A DNA stretch of 64,000 nucleotides from PALSA-612 sp964595575. Its GTDB lineage: Bacteria; Actinomycetota; Thermoleophilia; Gaiellales; Gaiellaceae. The notes beneath the pieces were generated by a model. That model did no database searches, was not told the origin of the DNA, and saw only the letters and a program-made list of their open reading frames with translations. Every line of letters starts with the position of its first letter. Within the stretch, counting starts at the first letter, position 1. Shown here one piece after another: positions 9,730 through 17,605 of this stretch. The stretch lies in the NCBI GenBank assembly GCA_964595575.1, contig CAZQRA010000002.1, positions 59,914 through 123,913 of the forward strand, in the 5' to 3' direction. The position numbers were made by a program, and so were the translations under genes.

Positions 9730-10955
9730 CCCTCTGGGCGGGGCGCGTGGGAGGGAGCCTGGCCCCCGAGGCGTGGGGCTTCCTGCGCGCCGACGACCTC
9801 GAGCTCTTGCCCCACGACATCGAGGCTACGCGGGTGCACGCCGGCCGGCTGCACAGGGCCGGGCTCCTTTCCGACGCCGAGCTCGAGGAGGTGGAGCGGC
9901 GCCTGTCCGCCATCAGGGCCGACGATCTCGATCCCGCCGACGAGGACGTGCACACGGCCATCGAGCGGCTGCTCGGGGAGGTGGGCCGCAAGATCCACGC
10001 CGGCCGCTCGCGCAACGACCAGGTGGCGGCCGCCCTGCGCCTGTACGTGGAGGACGCCTGCCGGGAGGCGGTGGAGGGGATCGAGCGCCTGGCCGCCGCC
10101 ATCCTCGACCGAGCGGAGGCAGAGGCGGAGACGCCCATGCCCGGCTACACCCATCTCCAGCGCGCCCAACCCGTGACCGTGGGTCACCACCTGCTCGCCT
10201 GGGTGGAGATGCTGGAGCGCGACCGGGAGCGATTTCGCTTTGCCGCCGCCCAGGCGAGACCCTCGCCGCTCGGGGCGGGGGCGCTGGCGGGGTCGACCCT
10301 TCCGCTTCCCCCTCCGCCGGGCCCCACCCTGCGTAACTCCCTGGACGCGGTCTCCGACCGCGACTTCGCCCTCGACTACCTGTACGCCTGCGCCGTCCTC
10401 CACGCCCACCTGTCCCGGATCGGGGAGGAGATCGTGCTTTGGTCAACGAGCGAGTTCGGCTTCGCGCAGCTCCCCGAGGCGGCCGCTACCGGCTCCTCGA
10501 TGATGCCCCACAAGCTCAACCCAGACGTAGCCGAGCTCGCCCGCGCCAAAGGGGGAACCGCTCTGGGCCGGCTGGCAGGGCTGCTGGCGGTGGTGAAGGG
10601 CCTGCCGCTCTCCTACAACCGCGATCTCCAAGAGGACAAGTCGCCCGTCTTCGCCGCCCGACGCGACGCCGCCGCCGCCCTCGCCGCTCTGGCCGCGCTC
10701 GTGCGGGGACTTCGCTTCGACCGCGAGCGCCTGGCGGCCGCCTGCTCCGACCCCCTCCTCTACGCCACCGACGCCGCCGAGGAGCTCGTCCGCGCCGGCG
10801 TCCCGTTCAGGGACGCGCACGCGCAGGTGGCAGCCGCGGTCCGGGAGGGTCGCTTCGCCCCGCCCGCCCAGCGCCTTCCCCGCCGCGCCCCCGGCCCCCA
10901 GGACGTGCGGCAAGCGGTCTCGGAAGCCCGGCGCCGGCTGACCTCTCCCTCCTAG
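9726..10955 (+). CDS. argH: Argininosuccinate lyase
   Basis: Splits argininosuccinate into arginine and fumarate. The superfamily signature GSSMMPHKLNPD is present, as are HAGRSRNDQVA and TPMPGYTHLQRAQP. 409 residues, shorter than the usual ~460, with part of the C-terminal domain reduced and a Pro-rich loop (STLPLPPPPGP) after GAGALAG. Last gene of the arginine operon; an inverted repeat follows. Confidence 0.96.
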   Translation: MTLWAGRVGGSLAPEAWGFLRADDLELLPHDIEATRVHAGRLHRAGLLSDAELEEVERRLSAIRADDLDPADEDVHTAIERLLGEVGRKIHAGRSRNDQVAAALRLYVEDACREAVEGIERLAAAILDRAEAEAETPMPGYTHLQRAQPVTVGHHLLAWVEMLERDRERFRFAAAQARPSPLGAGALAGSTLPLPPPPGPTLRNSLDAVSDRDFALDYLYACAVLHAHLSRIGEEIVLWSTSEFGFAQLPEAAATGSSMMPHKLNPDVAELARAKGGTALGRLAGLLAVVKGLPLSYNRDLQEDKSPVFAARRDAAAALAALAALVRGLRFDRERLAAACSDPLLYATDAAEELVRAGVPFRDAHAQVAAAVREGRFAPPAQRLPRRAPGPQDVRQAVSEARRRLTSPS

Positions 10956-11007
10956 CCATCCCGGGAGCCTGCCCCAGGGACTGTCCTCCCAGACAGGCCC
11001 CGCCGAG

Positions 11008-11038
11008 CCATGTCCGAGGGACTGTCCCTCGGACATGG
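11008..11038. terminator. 31-base perfect palindrome between convergent argH and histidine kinase
   Basis: Two 15-base arms (11008-11022 and 11024-11038) are exact reverse complements around a single T. It lies between the ends of argH (plus) and the kinase (minus) and could end both transcripts, although there is no T run. A degenerate copy precedes it at about 10972-11000. The core GAGGGAC(A/T)GTCC also occurs near 56833, so it may be a dispersed REP-like element rather than a dedicated terminator. Confidence 0.6.
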
Positions 11039-11188
11039 CCTCGTCGGCCGTGTGCTTTCGGGGCCGCGAGGCAGGCCCATCTTCCCCCGAGCCCAGATCC
11101 CAAGCCAAGCTCGGGCATCCGGCGGGCGTGCCCGACTGTGACCGAGCTGGGACGTCTTCGCGGCGGGATTGCACCGCCGGGGCCTGGA

Positions 11189-12574
11189 CTAGGCCCGGCC
11201 GACCGGCGCCGCCTCGCGGAGCGGGGAGGCTCGAGGGCGAGGGATCGGCAGGCGCACGGCGAACGTCGTGCCCTCGCCCAGGCGACTCTCCACCGAGACG
11301 CTCCCGCCCATGCGCTCGACCAGCTCCTTCACGATCGCGAGGCCCAGCCCGCTTCCCAGCCGCCGGCCGTCGGGATTGCGGTCGTAGCGATCGTAGAGGT
11401 AGAAGCGCTCGAAGGCGCGGGGGAGATCCTCGGGGGCGATCCCGACCCCGGTGTCCTCGACCTCGAGCAGCCCGGCCGCCGCCCGCACCCGCACCGCTCC
11501 TCCGGGAGGGGTGGACCGGAGGGCGTTCTCCACCAGGTTGGACACCACCTGCAGCACCCGATCCCGATCCCCTTCCGCCGGCGCCGCTCCTGCCACCATC
11601 GCCTCCAGCTCGACCCCGCAGGCCCGTGCCTCCGCCTCGTGCCGACGCACCGCCTCCCGGGCCACGTCCGCCAGGTCGATCGCCTGCCGGTGGATGGCGA
11701 ACTCCCTGCGGCTCATACGGGCGAGGTCGAGCAGATCGCCGACGAGACGCTCCAGCCGCCGTGCCTCCTCCCTGATCGTGGCCGCCGCCTCCGTCGCCTC
11801 GAAAGCCCCCTCCTCCAACCCCTCGGCGTAGCCGCGGATGGCCGTGAGCGGCGTCTTGAGCTCGTGGCTCACCGAGAGCAAGAACGAGCGCTCCGACTCC
11901 CGCGCCCGCTGGAGCTCGGCCGCCATCTCGTTGAAGGAAGCGGCCAGCGAGGCAAGCTCCGCCGATCCCTCCACCGGGACCGGATCGGGGGAGACGCCGC
12001 CTGCCAGCGTGCGGCTGGCCGCGGCCACCCGGCGCACGGGTCTCGCGATCGCCCGCGCGCTCACGAGCGAGCCCAGCGCGGCCAGTACCAGCCCCACGAG
12101 ACTGGCCAGGAGGAGACCTTGGAGGAACGGCCACCAGTCGGACGACGTCAGGCTCGCCGGCCGGAGGAGAACGAACCCCTTGCCCTGGACGTTGCGGGCG
12201 GCGAAGAAGTAGCGCTTGCCGTCGACCGTGACCGTCCCCTCGACCGTCCCTCCTGCCCGGACGGCCAGGCGATCCCGATCCGACAGGAACGGGGAAGGTC
12301 GAGCCAGGTCGACCACCTCCACCACCTCGTTCTGCTTCGTCAAGAACGGCTGTAAGCGCTTGAGCTTGGAGAGGGGGAGGATGTCCTCCCGCTCCCTCTG
12401 GGCGAGCAGGTCTGCCTGGTGGCTGAGGTCGCTCAGGTTGGCCCGCTCCACCGCTCGACGGGTGAGGAGAACCCCCACCGCCAAGGCCACGCCGATGGAG
12501 GCGATGACCACCACCACCGTGGACAAGAAGAGGCGGCGATGGAGGGAGGGACGCTGGCGAGCCGGCCGTCTCAC
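11189..12574 (-). CDS. Sensor histidine kinase
   Basis: Membrane sensor of a two-component system, 461 residues. Segments in order: TM1 about 16-37, an extracytoplasmic sensor region of about 110 residues, TM2 about 149-170, HAMP about 171-223, HisKA with SVSHELKTPLTAI (phospho-acceptor His237), then an ATPase domain with NLVENALRSTPPGG, DTGVGI and GSGLGLAIVK. The GTG start at 12574 overlaps the stop of the response regulator (GTGA). The order (regulator then kinase) and the domains are PhoPR/ResDE-like; the signal is unknown. Confidence 0.95.
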   Translation of the reverse strand: MRRPARQRPSLHRRLFLSTVVVVIASIGVALAVGVLLTRRAVERANLSDLSHQADLLAQREREDILPLSKLKRLQPFLTKQNEVVEVVDLARPSPFLSDRDRLAVRAGGTVEGTVTVDGKRYFFAARNVQGKGFVLLRPASLTSSDWWPFLQGLLLASLVGLVLAALGSLVSARAIARPVRRVAAASRTLAGGVSPDPVPVEGSAELASLAASFNEMAAELQRARESERSFLLSVSHELKTPLTAIRGYAEGLEEGAFEATEAAATIREEARRLERLVGDLLDLARMSRREFAIHRQAIDLADVAREAVRRHEAEARACGVELEAMVAGAAPAEGDRDRVLQVVSNLVENALRSTPPGGAVRVRAAAGLLEVEDTGVGIAPEDLPRAFERFYLYDRYDRNPDGRRLGSGLGLAIVKELVERMGGSVSVESRLGEGTTFAVRLPIPRPRASPLREAAPVGRA

Positions 12575-13230
12575 GGGGCCACAGCTTTGTACCCAGCTCC
12601 GCGGACGGTGCGGATGAGGCCGGGGCGCCCGAGCTTGCGCCGGAGCTGGCCCACGTGCACGTCCACGGTCCTGGTTCCCCCGGGGTAGCTCATGCCCCAC
12701 ACCCGGTCGAGCAAGCGATCGCGGGAGTGGACGATCCCGGGCGTCTCCAGGAAGAAGGCCAGGAGGTCGAACTCCTTGGCCGTGAGCTCGACCGGCCGAC
12801 CGGCCACGGTCACCTCCCGGCCCTCGGTATCCACGACCACGTCCCCCAGCTCCAGCCTCGCCTCCCGCGGACCGGGGCTCGACCGACGCAGCACCGCCTT
12901 GATCCGGGCGACGAGCTCCCGGGGGGAGAACGGCTTGGGCACGTAGTCGTCGGCGCCCAGCTCGAGGCCGGCCACCCGATCGGGCTCCTCGTCGCGAGCC
13001 GTGAGCATGAGGATAGGAACCTGCGAGCGGGCGCGCAGCCGGCGGCAGACCTCGAACCCGTCCATCCCGGGCAAGCCGATGTCGAGGATGACGATTCGCA
13101 CTGGGTGCCGAACCACCTCTACCAAGGCCTCCTCCCCCGCTCGTACCCACACCACCTGGTAGCCGTGGCGAGCGAGGTAGGAGCGGACGAGCGTCCCGAT
13201 CGACTCCTCGTCCTCGACCAGGAGAACCAC
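12571..13230 (-). CDS. OmpR/PhoB-family response regulator
   Basis: DNA-binding partner of the downstream kinase. Receiver domain with acidic pair EDEE, phosphorylation site Asp50 (ILDIGLPGMDG) and Lys99 (PKPF); C-terminal winged helix (about 130-219) with LTAKEFDLLAFFLETPG and RTVDVHVGQLRRKLG. I chose GTG at 13230 (VVLLVEDEE), giving 219 residues, because the frame upstream is low-complexity and runs into the assembly gap. Probably co-transcribed with the secreted protein upstream. Confidence 0.93.
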   Translation of the reverse strand: MVLLVEDEESIGTLVRSYLARHGYQVVWVRAGEEALVEVVRHPVRIVILDIGLPGMDGFEVCRRLRARSQVPILMLTARDEEPDRVAGLELGADDYVPKPFSPRELVARIKAVLRRSSPGPREARLELGDVVVDTEGREVTVAGRPVELTAKEFDLLAFFLETPGIVHSRDRLLDRVWGMSYPGGTRTVDVHVGQLRRKLGRPGLIRTVRGAGYKAVAP

Positions 13231-13292
13231 CCCGCCGGTGGCCGATCCCGGCAGGGTAGTGCCCCTCGGGGCCCTGCCCGCCGGCGCCGCGC

Positions 13293-13761
13293 TCACGGCT
13301 TGCCGGGCTTCCCCGGCCTCCCGGCGCCGACCGCCCGNNNNNNNNNNNNNNNNNNNNNNNNNNNNNNNNNNNNNNNCGTCCCCGTCCCGGATCGTGATCA
13401 CGCTCATCCCCCGGGCGAGGTCGGCGAGGGAGGCGGGCCGGCCGTTGAGGGTCACCTGGGCCGCCGGCGAGACAGGCACCACCTGCCGCGTCCCGTCCCG
13501 CTCCAGGAGCTCCAGCCCCTCCGGCCCAGCCGCGAGCAGGCGCCCTTGGTCGATGCGGTAGTCGTGTACGACGCCCCGGACGACCATCACCACCTCGGCC
13601 CGGGCCATGTTGGGACCGAAGAAGTACTCCCCCAGGAGCTTGGCCTCCTTGGGCTGCGCTTGGGAGGCGGCTAGGCCGCTCGCCCCCGCCGCCAGGGCCA
13701 CCGCCAAGGCCGAGGCGGCTATGGCCCGACGCCGGTACCTCGTCCTCGATCGATCGCTCAT
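13293..13761 (-). CDS. Secreted protein of unknown function, interrupted by an assembly gap
   Basis: ATG at 13761 gives a signal peptide (MSDRSRTRYRRR followed by an Ala-rich hydrophobic stretch ending near ASQA), then a small beta-rich domain with VVRGVVHDYRIDQGRL and TLNGRPASLADLARGMSV, which resembles DUF5666-like periplasmic proteins. After about 128 residues the sequence enters the N run. Beyond the gap the reading GAGRPGKPGKP followed by TGA (13295-13293) looks like a natural tail, but it is out of frame if the gap is really 39 bases. Lies just upstream of the response regulator and may be sensed or controlled by that system (inference). Confidence 0.6.
13338..13376. other. Assembly gap (39 N)
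   Basis: A run of 39 N. The number is a multiple of three, so it artificially fuses the secreted protein with the response regulator in one frame. The reading on the far side suggests the true length differs from 39 by +2 or -1 modulo 3. Confidence 0.99.
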
Positions 13762-13846
13762 GCTCGTCCCATCTTGGCTGACACAGTCCTCCCGGGCATA
13801 GTGCCAACGTAAGCGGAGCGTAAAGTCGGCTGGAGCGACCATCCTC

Positions 13847-14617
13847 ATGCCTCTCCCCGAGCGAGACTTCGAGCCCACCGAGGCAGCCGTCCCCTGGAAG
13901 CTCCTGCGCGACAGCGGCCACGAGGTGGTCGTCGCCACCGAGCGGGGGGGTCGGCCCCCGGCGGCCGACCCGGTGCAGCTGCAGGGCGTCTTCTGGGGCC
14001 GCTTCGGCACCGACCCCATCGCCAAGAAGTGGTACCGGGAGATGGAGCGGGCGCCCGAGGTTCGCTTTCCTGTTCCCTGGTCCCAGGTCGACCCAGCCCA
14101 CATCGACGCCCTCGTCCTTCCCGGAGGCCACGCTCCCGGCATGCGGCCGTACCTGGAGAGCGCCGAGCTCCAGCGGCTGGCAGCGGCGACCCTCGCCGGC
14201 GGCAAGCCCGTCGGCGCCATCTGCCATGGCATCCTCGTCCTCGCCCGGGCCCGCGATCCGGACACGGGAAGGAGCCCCCTCCACCGTAGGAAGACCACCT
14301 GCCTTCCCAAGTACCTGGAGCGTCTCGCCTACCTGGCCACGTTCTGGCGCTACGGCCGCCGCTTCCGCACCTACCCCGCCTACGTCGAGGACGAGGTTCG
14401 CTCAGCCCTCGACGACCCCGACCGCCAGCTCCAGCTGGGCCCGGTCGCGATCTGGAGGCGGGGAACCGCCGACGACGACAGGCCGGCGTTCTGCGTGGTG
14501 GACGGAACCTACGTATCGGCGCGCTGGCTCGGCGATGCCTACCTCTTCGCCAAGCGCTTCCTGGAGGTCGTGGAGCGGGCTCAGGCCACGAGAGAGCCCT
14601 CCCGCTCCGGCCGGTAG
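13847..14617 (+). CDS. DJ-1/PfpI-family protein
   Basis: Class I glutamine-amidotransferase-like fold, 256 residues. The cysteine elbow is AICHGILVLA and LVLPGGHAPGM precedes it. The FWGRFGTDPIAKKWY insert and the long C-terminal part resemble Hsp31/YDR533C-type proteins (glyoxalase/deglycase or chaperone activity). The first canonical start, ATG 13847, cuts into the first beta strand: the frame upstream reads SAGATILMPLPERDFEPTE, as expected for the family, but has no ATG, GTG or TTG back to a stop at 13799. The 3' end overlaps thiI by 37 bases convergently. Substrate unknown. Confidence 0.85.
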   Translation: MPLPERDFEPTEAAVPWKLLRDSGHEVVVATERGGRPPAADPVQLQGVFWGRFGTDPIAKKWYREMERAPEVRFPVPWSQVDPAHIDALVLPGGHAPGMRPYLESAELQRLAAATLAGGKPVGAICHGILVLARARDPDTGRSPLHRRKTTCLPKYLERLAYLATFWRYGRRFRTYPAYVEDEVRSALDDPDRQLQLGPVAIWRRGTADDDRPAFCVVDGTYVSARWLGDAYLFAKRFLEVVERAQATREPSRSGR

Positions 14618-15765
14618 CGCGGATACACGAGCTCCGCCCCGTCGACGAGGGCCTTCACCGTGTCCGACAGGTCGATGCGCGCCTCCAGGGCCCGCAGCCG
14701 CTCCAGCTCGGCCCTGGTCTCGGCCACCGGGCTGGAGAAGAGGGTGCAGCAGTCCTCGGCGGGGAGGATGGCCACCTCCAGGGTGCCGATCTCCCTGGCC
14801 TCGGCCACGATCTCGGCCTTGTCGAAGGCGAGCAGGGGGCGGAGCAGGGGGAGGTCGCTCGCCTCCTCGACCACCGCCATGTTGCGGAGCGTCTGGCTCG
14901 ACACCTGGCCCAGGGAGTCGCCGGTGACGAGCGCCTCTGCTCCTTCCCGGCGAGCGAGGAGAGCGGCCGCGCGCACCATGAGCCGGCGCTGGGCCACCAC
15001 CTGCAGCCTGCCTGCCCCGGCGGCGGCGAGCTGCCGCTGGACCTTGCCGAAGGGGACGACGAAGAGCCGCGATCCTCCCTGGAAGCGGTCGAGACGGGCG
15101 ACCTGGGCGTAGGCCTTGTAGATCGACTCCGGCCCGGTGAAGGGACGGCCGCTGAAGTGGACGAAGTCGCAGCGAAGCCCCCGCTTCATCGCCCGGTAGG
15201 CGGCCACCGGCGAGTCGATCCCGCCCGAGAGGAGGACGAGGGCGCGCCCGCTCGCCCCCACCGGCAGGCCGCCCCGGCCGGGAATCCTCTCCGTGTAGAC
15301 GAAGATCTCGCGGGTGTCCACCTCGACGTGCACCTCGGCCTCGGGCCGGCTCAGGTCCACCTCCAGGCCGAGGGCATCTTGGACGGCCCGCCCCACGGCC
15401 GCCGCGAGCTGGTGGGAGGTGAGCGGAAAGGACTTGTCCCGGCGGCGGGCTCGCACGGCGAAGGTCCGGGCCGGGCGAGCGGCCACGAGGTCGACGGCCG
15501 CCTTCCGTGCCGCCTCCTCGGTGCGGGGCACGACGAGGGCTGGGTGGAGAAGGGTCACGCCCAGGAGGTCGCGGGCGCGGGCGACGAGCGCCTCCTGGGG
15601 CGCCGGCGACAGGATGGCGAGAGCCCCTCCCCGCTGACGCAGCTCGACCGGGCCCAGGTCCTCGAGGAGCCGCTCGACGTTGCGGCGGAGCAGCGCGTAG
15701 AAGCGGGCCCGGTTTCGCCCCTTGAGCACGATCTCGCCCAGCTTGAGGAGGACGCAGGAGCGCAC
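14581..15765 (-). CDS. thiI: tRNA 4-thiouridine synthase ThiI (without rhodanese domain)
   Basis: Activates U8 of tRNA with ATP for sulfur insertion, and may also supply sulfur to thiamine. N-terminal ferredoxin-like plus THUMP region (about 1-165), then a PP-loop ATPase domain with LLSGGIDSPVAAYRAMKRG. 394 residues; the C-terminal rhodanese domain of E. coli ThiI is absent, as in most Gram-positive versions. GTG start. Convergent with the DJ-1 gene, whose end it overlaps. Confidence 0.95.
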   Translation of the reverse strand: MRSCVLLKLGEIVLKGRNRARFYALLRRNVERLLEDLGPVELRQRGGALAILSPAPQEALVARARDLLGVTLLHPALVVPRTEEAARKAAVDLVAARPARTFAVRARRRDKSFPLTSHQLAAAVGRAVQDALGLEVDLSRPEAEVHVEVDTREIFVYTERIPGRGGLPVGASGRALVLLSGGIDSPVAAYRAMKRGLRCDFVHFSGRPFTGPESIYKAYAQVARLDRFQGGSRLFVVPFGKVQRQLAAAGAGRLQVVAQRRLMVRAAALLARREGAEALVTGDSLGQVSSQTLRNMAVVEEASDLPLLRPLLAFDKAEIVAEAREIGTLEVAILPAEDCCTLFSSPVAETRAELERLRALEARIDLSDTVKALVDGAELVYPRYRPEREGSLVA

Positions 15766-15791
15766 GCCCCTACTGTAGGCGACCGCGACCC

Positions 15792-16466
15792 CTACTGGGC
15801 GGCCGCGCGATCGGCGATGACCACCTGGCGGGGGGCTGCCACCCGTCCGGCCGGGATGGAGCGATCCCCGGCCATGAGGAGGGCGAGGGCTCTCCGCTTG
15901 TCCTGGCCGGTGACGACCCAGAGGACGAGCTCGGCCCGGTCGAGGACGGGGTAGGTCAGGGTCATGCGCCGTCGTCCCCTGTACGGCCCCGTCACCGCCA
16001 CCGGGCGGTCGCGCACCTCGAGCACGGGGTCGCCGGGGACGAGGGAGGCCGTGTGGCCGTCCTCTCCCAGGCCCAGGTGGACGAGGTCGAGGCGCTCGGG
16101 CAGGGAGGCCCCGTAGACGGCGCAGGCCTCCTCCAGGTCGGGCTCCTCCACCGGCATGGGAAGAAGACGCTCTCGGGCGGGAGGGGGAAGCAGGCGCTCG
16201 AGCTCAGCGAGGTTGCGGTCTGGGTGCCCACGGGGAGCGACTCGCTCATCCACCTGGTAGATGGCCACCTTCGCCCACGGCACCTCCTCGTCGGCAAGGG
16301 CCTCCACCATGAGCCAGGGGGTACGCCCTCCCGACAGCGCCAGGGAGAAGCGCTCCCGCTGCGCCACCGCCGACCGCGCCTCCTCCGCGACGAGCGCCGC
16401 CGCCCGCCGCGCCACCGCCTCCGGGTCGGGGAGGATCACGAGCTCACGGCGAGCAGGCGCCGACAC
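15792..16466 (-). CDS. pgl: 6-phosphogluconolactonase
   Basis: Hydrolyses 6-phosphogluconolactone in the oxidative pentose-phosphate pathway. SugarP_isomerase fold motifs: LALSGGRTPWLM, YQVDERVAP, LGLGEDGHTASLVPGDP. 224 residues, a normal length. GTG start. Sits between an M24 peptidase and thiI; no zwf or gnd nearby. Confidence 0.95.
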   Translation of the reverse strand: MSAPARRELVILPDPEAVARRAAALVAEEARSAVAQRERFSLALSGGRTPWLMVEALADEEVPWAKVAIYQVDERVAPRGHPDRNLAELERLLPPPARERLLPMPVEEPDLEEACAVYGASLPERLDLVHLGLGEDGHTASLVPGDPVLEVRDRPVAVTGPYRGRRRMTLTYPVLDRAELVLWVVTGQDKRRALALLMAGDRSIPAGRVAAPRQVVIADRAAAQ

Positions 16467-16473
16467 CGCCGCG

Positions 16474-17559
16474 CTAGCCTCCCGGCGCGACCGGCGCCCG
16501 GGTGAGGAGCTCAGGGCCCGACTCGGTCACGGCCACGTCGTCCTCGATGCGGACGCCGCCGTAGCCCGGGAGGTAGACCCCGGGCTCGACGGTGACCACG
16601 TTGCCGGGGACGAGCCGGTCGCTGCTCCCCGGGGTCAAGTACGGGGCCTCGTGCACCTCCAGCCCCAGGCCGTGTCCGGTGCGGTGGACGAAGCGCTCCC
16701 CCAACCCCTCCGCCTCGATGACCGCGCGGGCGGCTCGATCGACCTGGGAGCAGGAGGCCCCGGCCTGGGCGGCATCGATCCCCGCCCTCTGGGCCTGGCG
16801 CACCACCTCCAGGAGCTCTCGCTGGCGGGCATCGGGGGGTCGACCGCAGACGAAGGTGCGGGTGATGTCGGAGCAGTAGCCGTCGACCACAGCGCCGATG
16901 TCGACGATGACGAGGTCGCCCTCGGCGAGCAGAGCTCGGCTGGGCTGGCCGTGGGGGAGCGCCGACTTGGGGCCGGCGAGAACCGCAGGGGGGAAAGCGG
17001 GGCCGTCTCCGCCCTCCTCGCCGATGAGGAGGCCGGCGAGGGCCGCCAGCTCAGCCTCGCTGCGGCCCGGTCGGATCTCAGCCGCCAGGCGCTCCACCAC
17101 CCTGTCCACGACGGCGGCGGCCCGGCGGAGGCGAGCGAGCTCGTCCGCGTCCTTGACGGCCCGCAGGCAAGAGAGCAGAGGCCCGCAGTCGAGGAAGGTG
17201 GCGGCCGGGAGCGCTGCCGAGACGAGCTCGTGCTGGGCCAGGGTCAGGTGCGCCTTCTCAATGCCCACCCTGCCCCCGACTCCAGCCACAGCGGCCCGCA
17301 GCGCCCCGACCGGCCCCTCCTCGTCCTGCCACACGTGGATCTCGGCCTGAGGAGCAGCCTGGCGGGCCGCCTCCTCCTCCAGCGAGGGCACGACCAGCCG
17401 TGCCGGCCCCGAACGCGGCAGGACGAGGGCGACCAGCCGCTCGTACGGCGTGGGCCGAAACCCCAAGAGGTAGGCCATGCTCGCCGGGGCCACGACGAGG
17501 AGCGCGTCAAGGCCGCGCTCCTCCATGGCGGCTTGCACCCGCCGGCCCCGGTCGGTCAC
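16474..17559 (-). CDS. Xaa-Pro peptidase (M24B family)
   Basis: Metallopeptidase of the aminopeptidase P / prolidase type. N-terminal creatinase-like domain (about 1-125), then a pita-bread catalytic domain with DIGAVVDGYCSDITRTF (two metal aspartates), HRTGHGLGLEVHEAPY (metal His), TVEPGVYLPGYGG (Glu) and RIEDDVAVTESG (Glu). I chose GTG 17559, which has GGAAGG upstream; a GTG at 17577 adds six residues. Starts 46 bases after hyuB on the same strand, so it may be the last gene of the catabolic operon, where a prolidase would suit the proline dehydrogenase. Confidence 0.93.
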   Translation of the reverse strand: MTDRGRRVQAAMEERGLDALLVVAPASMAYLLGFRPTPYERLVALVLPRSGPARLVVPSLEEEAARQAAPQAEIHVWQDEEGPVGALRAAVAGVGGRVGIEKAHLTLAQHELVSAALPAATFLDCGPLLSCLRAVKDADELARLRRAAAVVDRVVERLAAEIRPGRSEAELAALAGLLIGEEGGDGPAFPPAVLAGPKSALPHGQPSRALLAEGDLVIVDIGAVVDGYCSDITRTFVCGRPPDARQRELLEVVRQAQRAGIDAAQAGASCSQVDRAARAVIEAEGLGERFVHRTGHGLGLEVHEAPYLTPGSSDRLVPGNVVTVEPGVYLPGYGGVRIEDDVAVTESGPELLTRAPVAPGG

Positions 17560-17605
17560 CGCCCGCCCACCTTCCACTCAGGACGCTGCTGGGAGGGCTT
17601 CCCCG

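Noticed and set aside
11008..11038. CRISPR-like or phage attachment repeat
   Set aside because: Only a palindrome with one degenerate neighbour; no regular spacers, no cas genes, no integrase. No CRISPR array was seen anywhere in the window.
11189..14284. A 1,031-codon frame joining the histidine kinase to upstream sequence through the N run
   Set aside because: The kinase starts at GTG 12574, overlapping the response regulator stop; everything upstream in that frame is antisense or out-of-frame noise.
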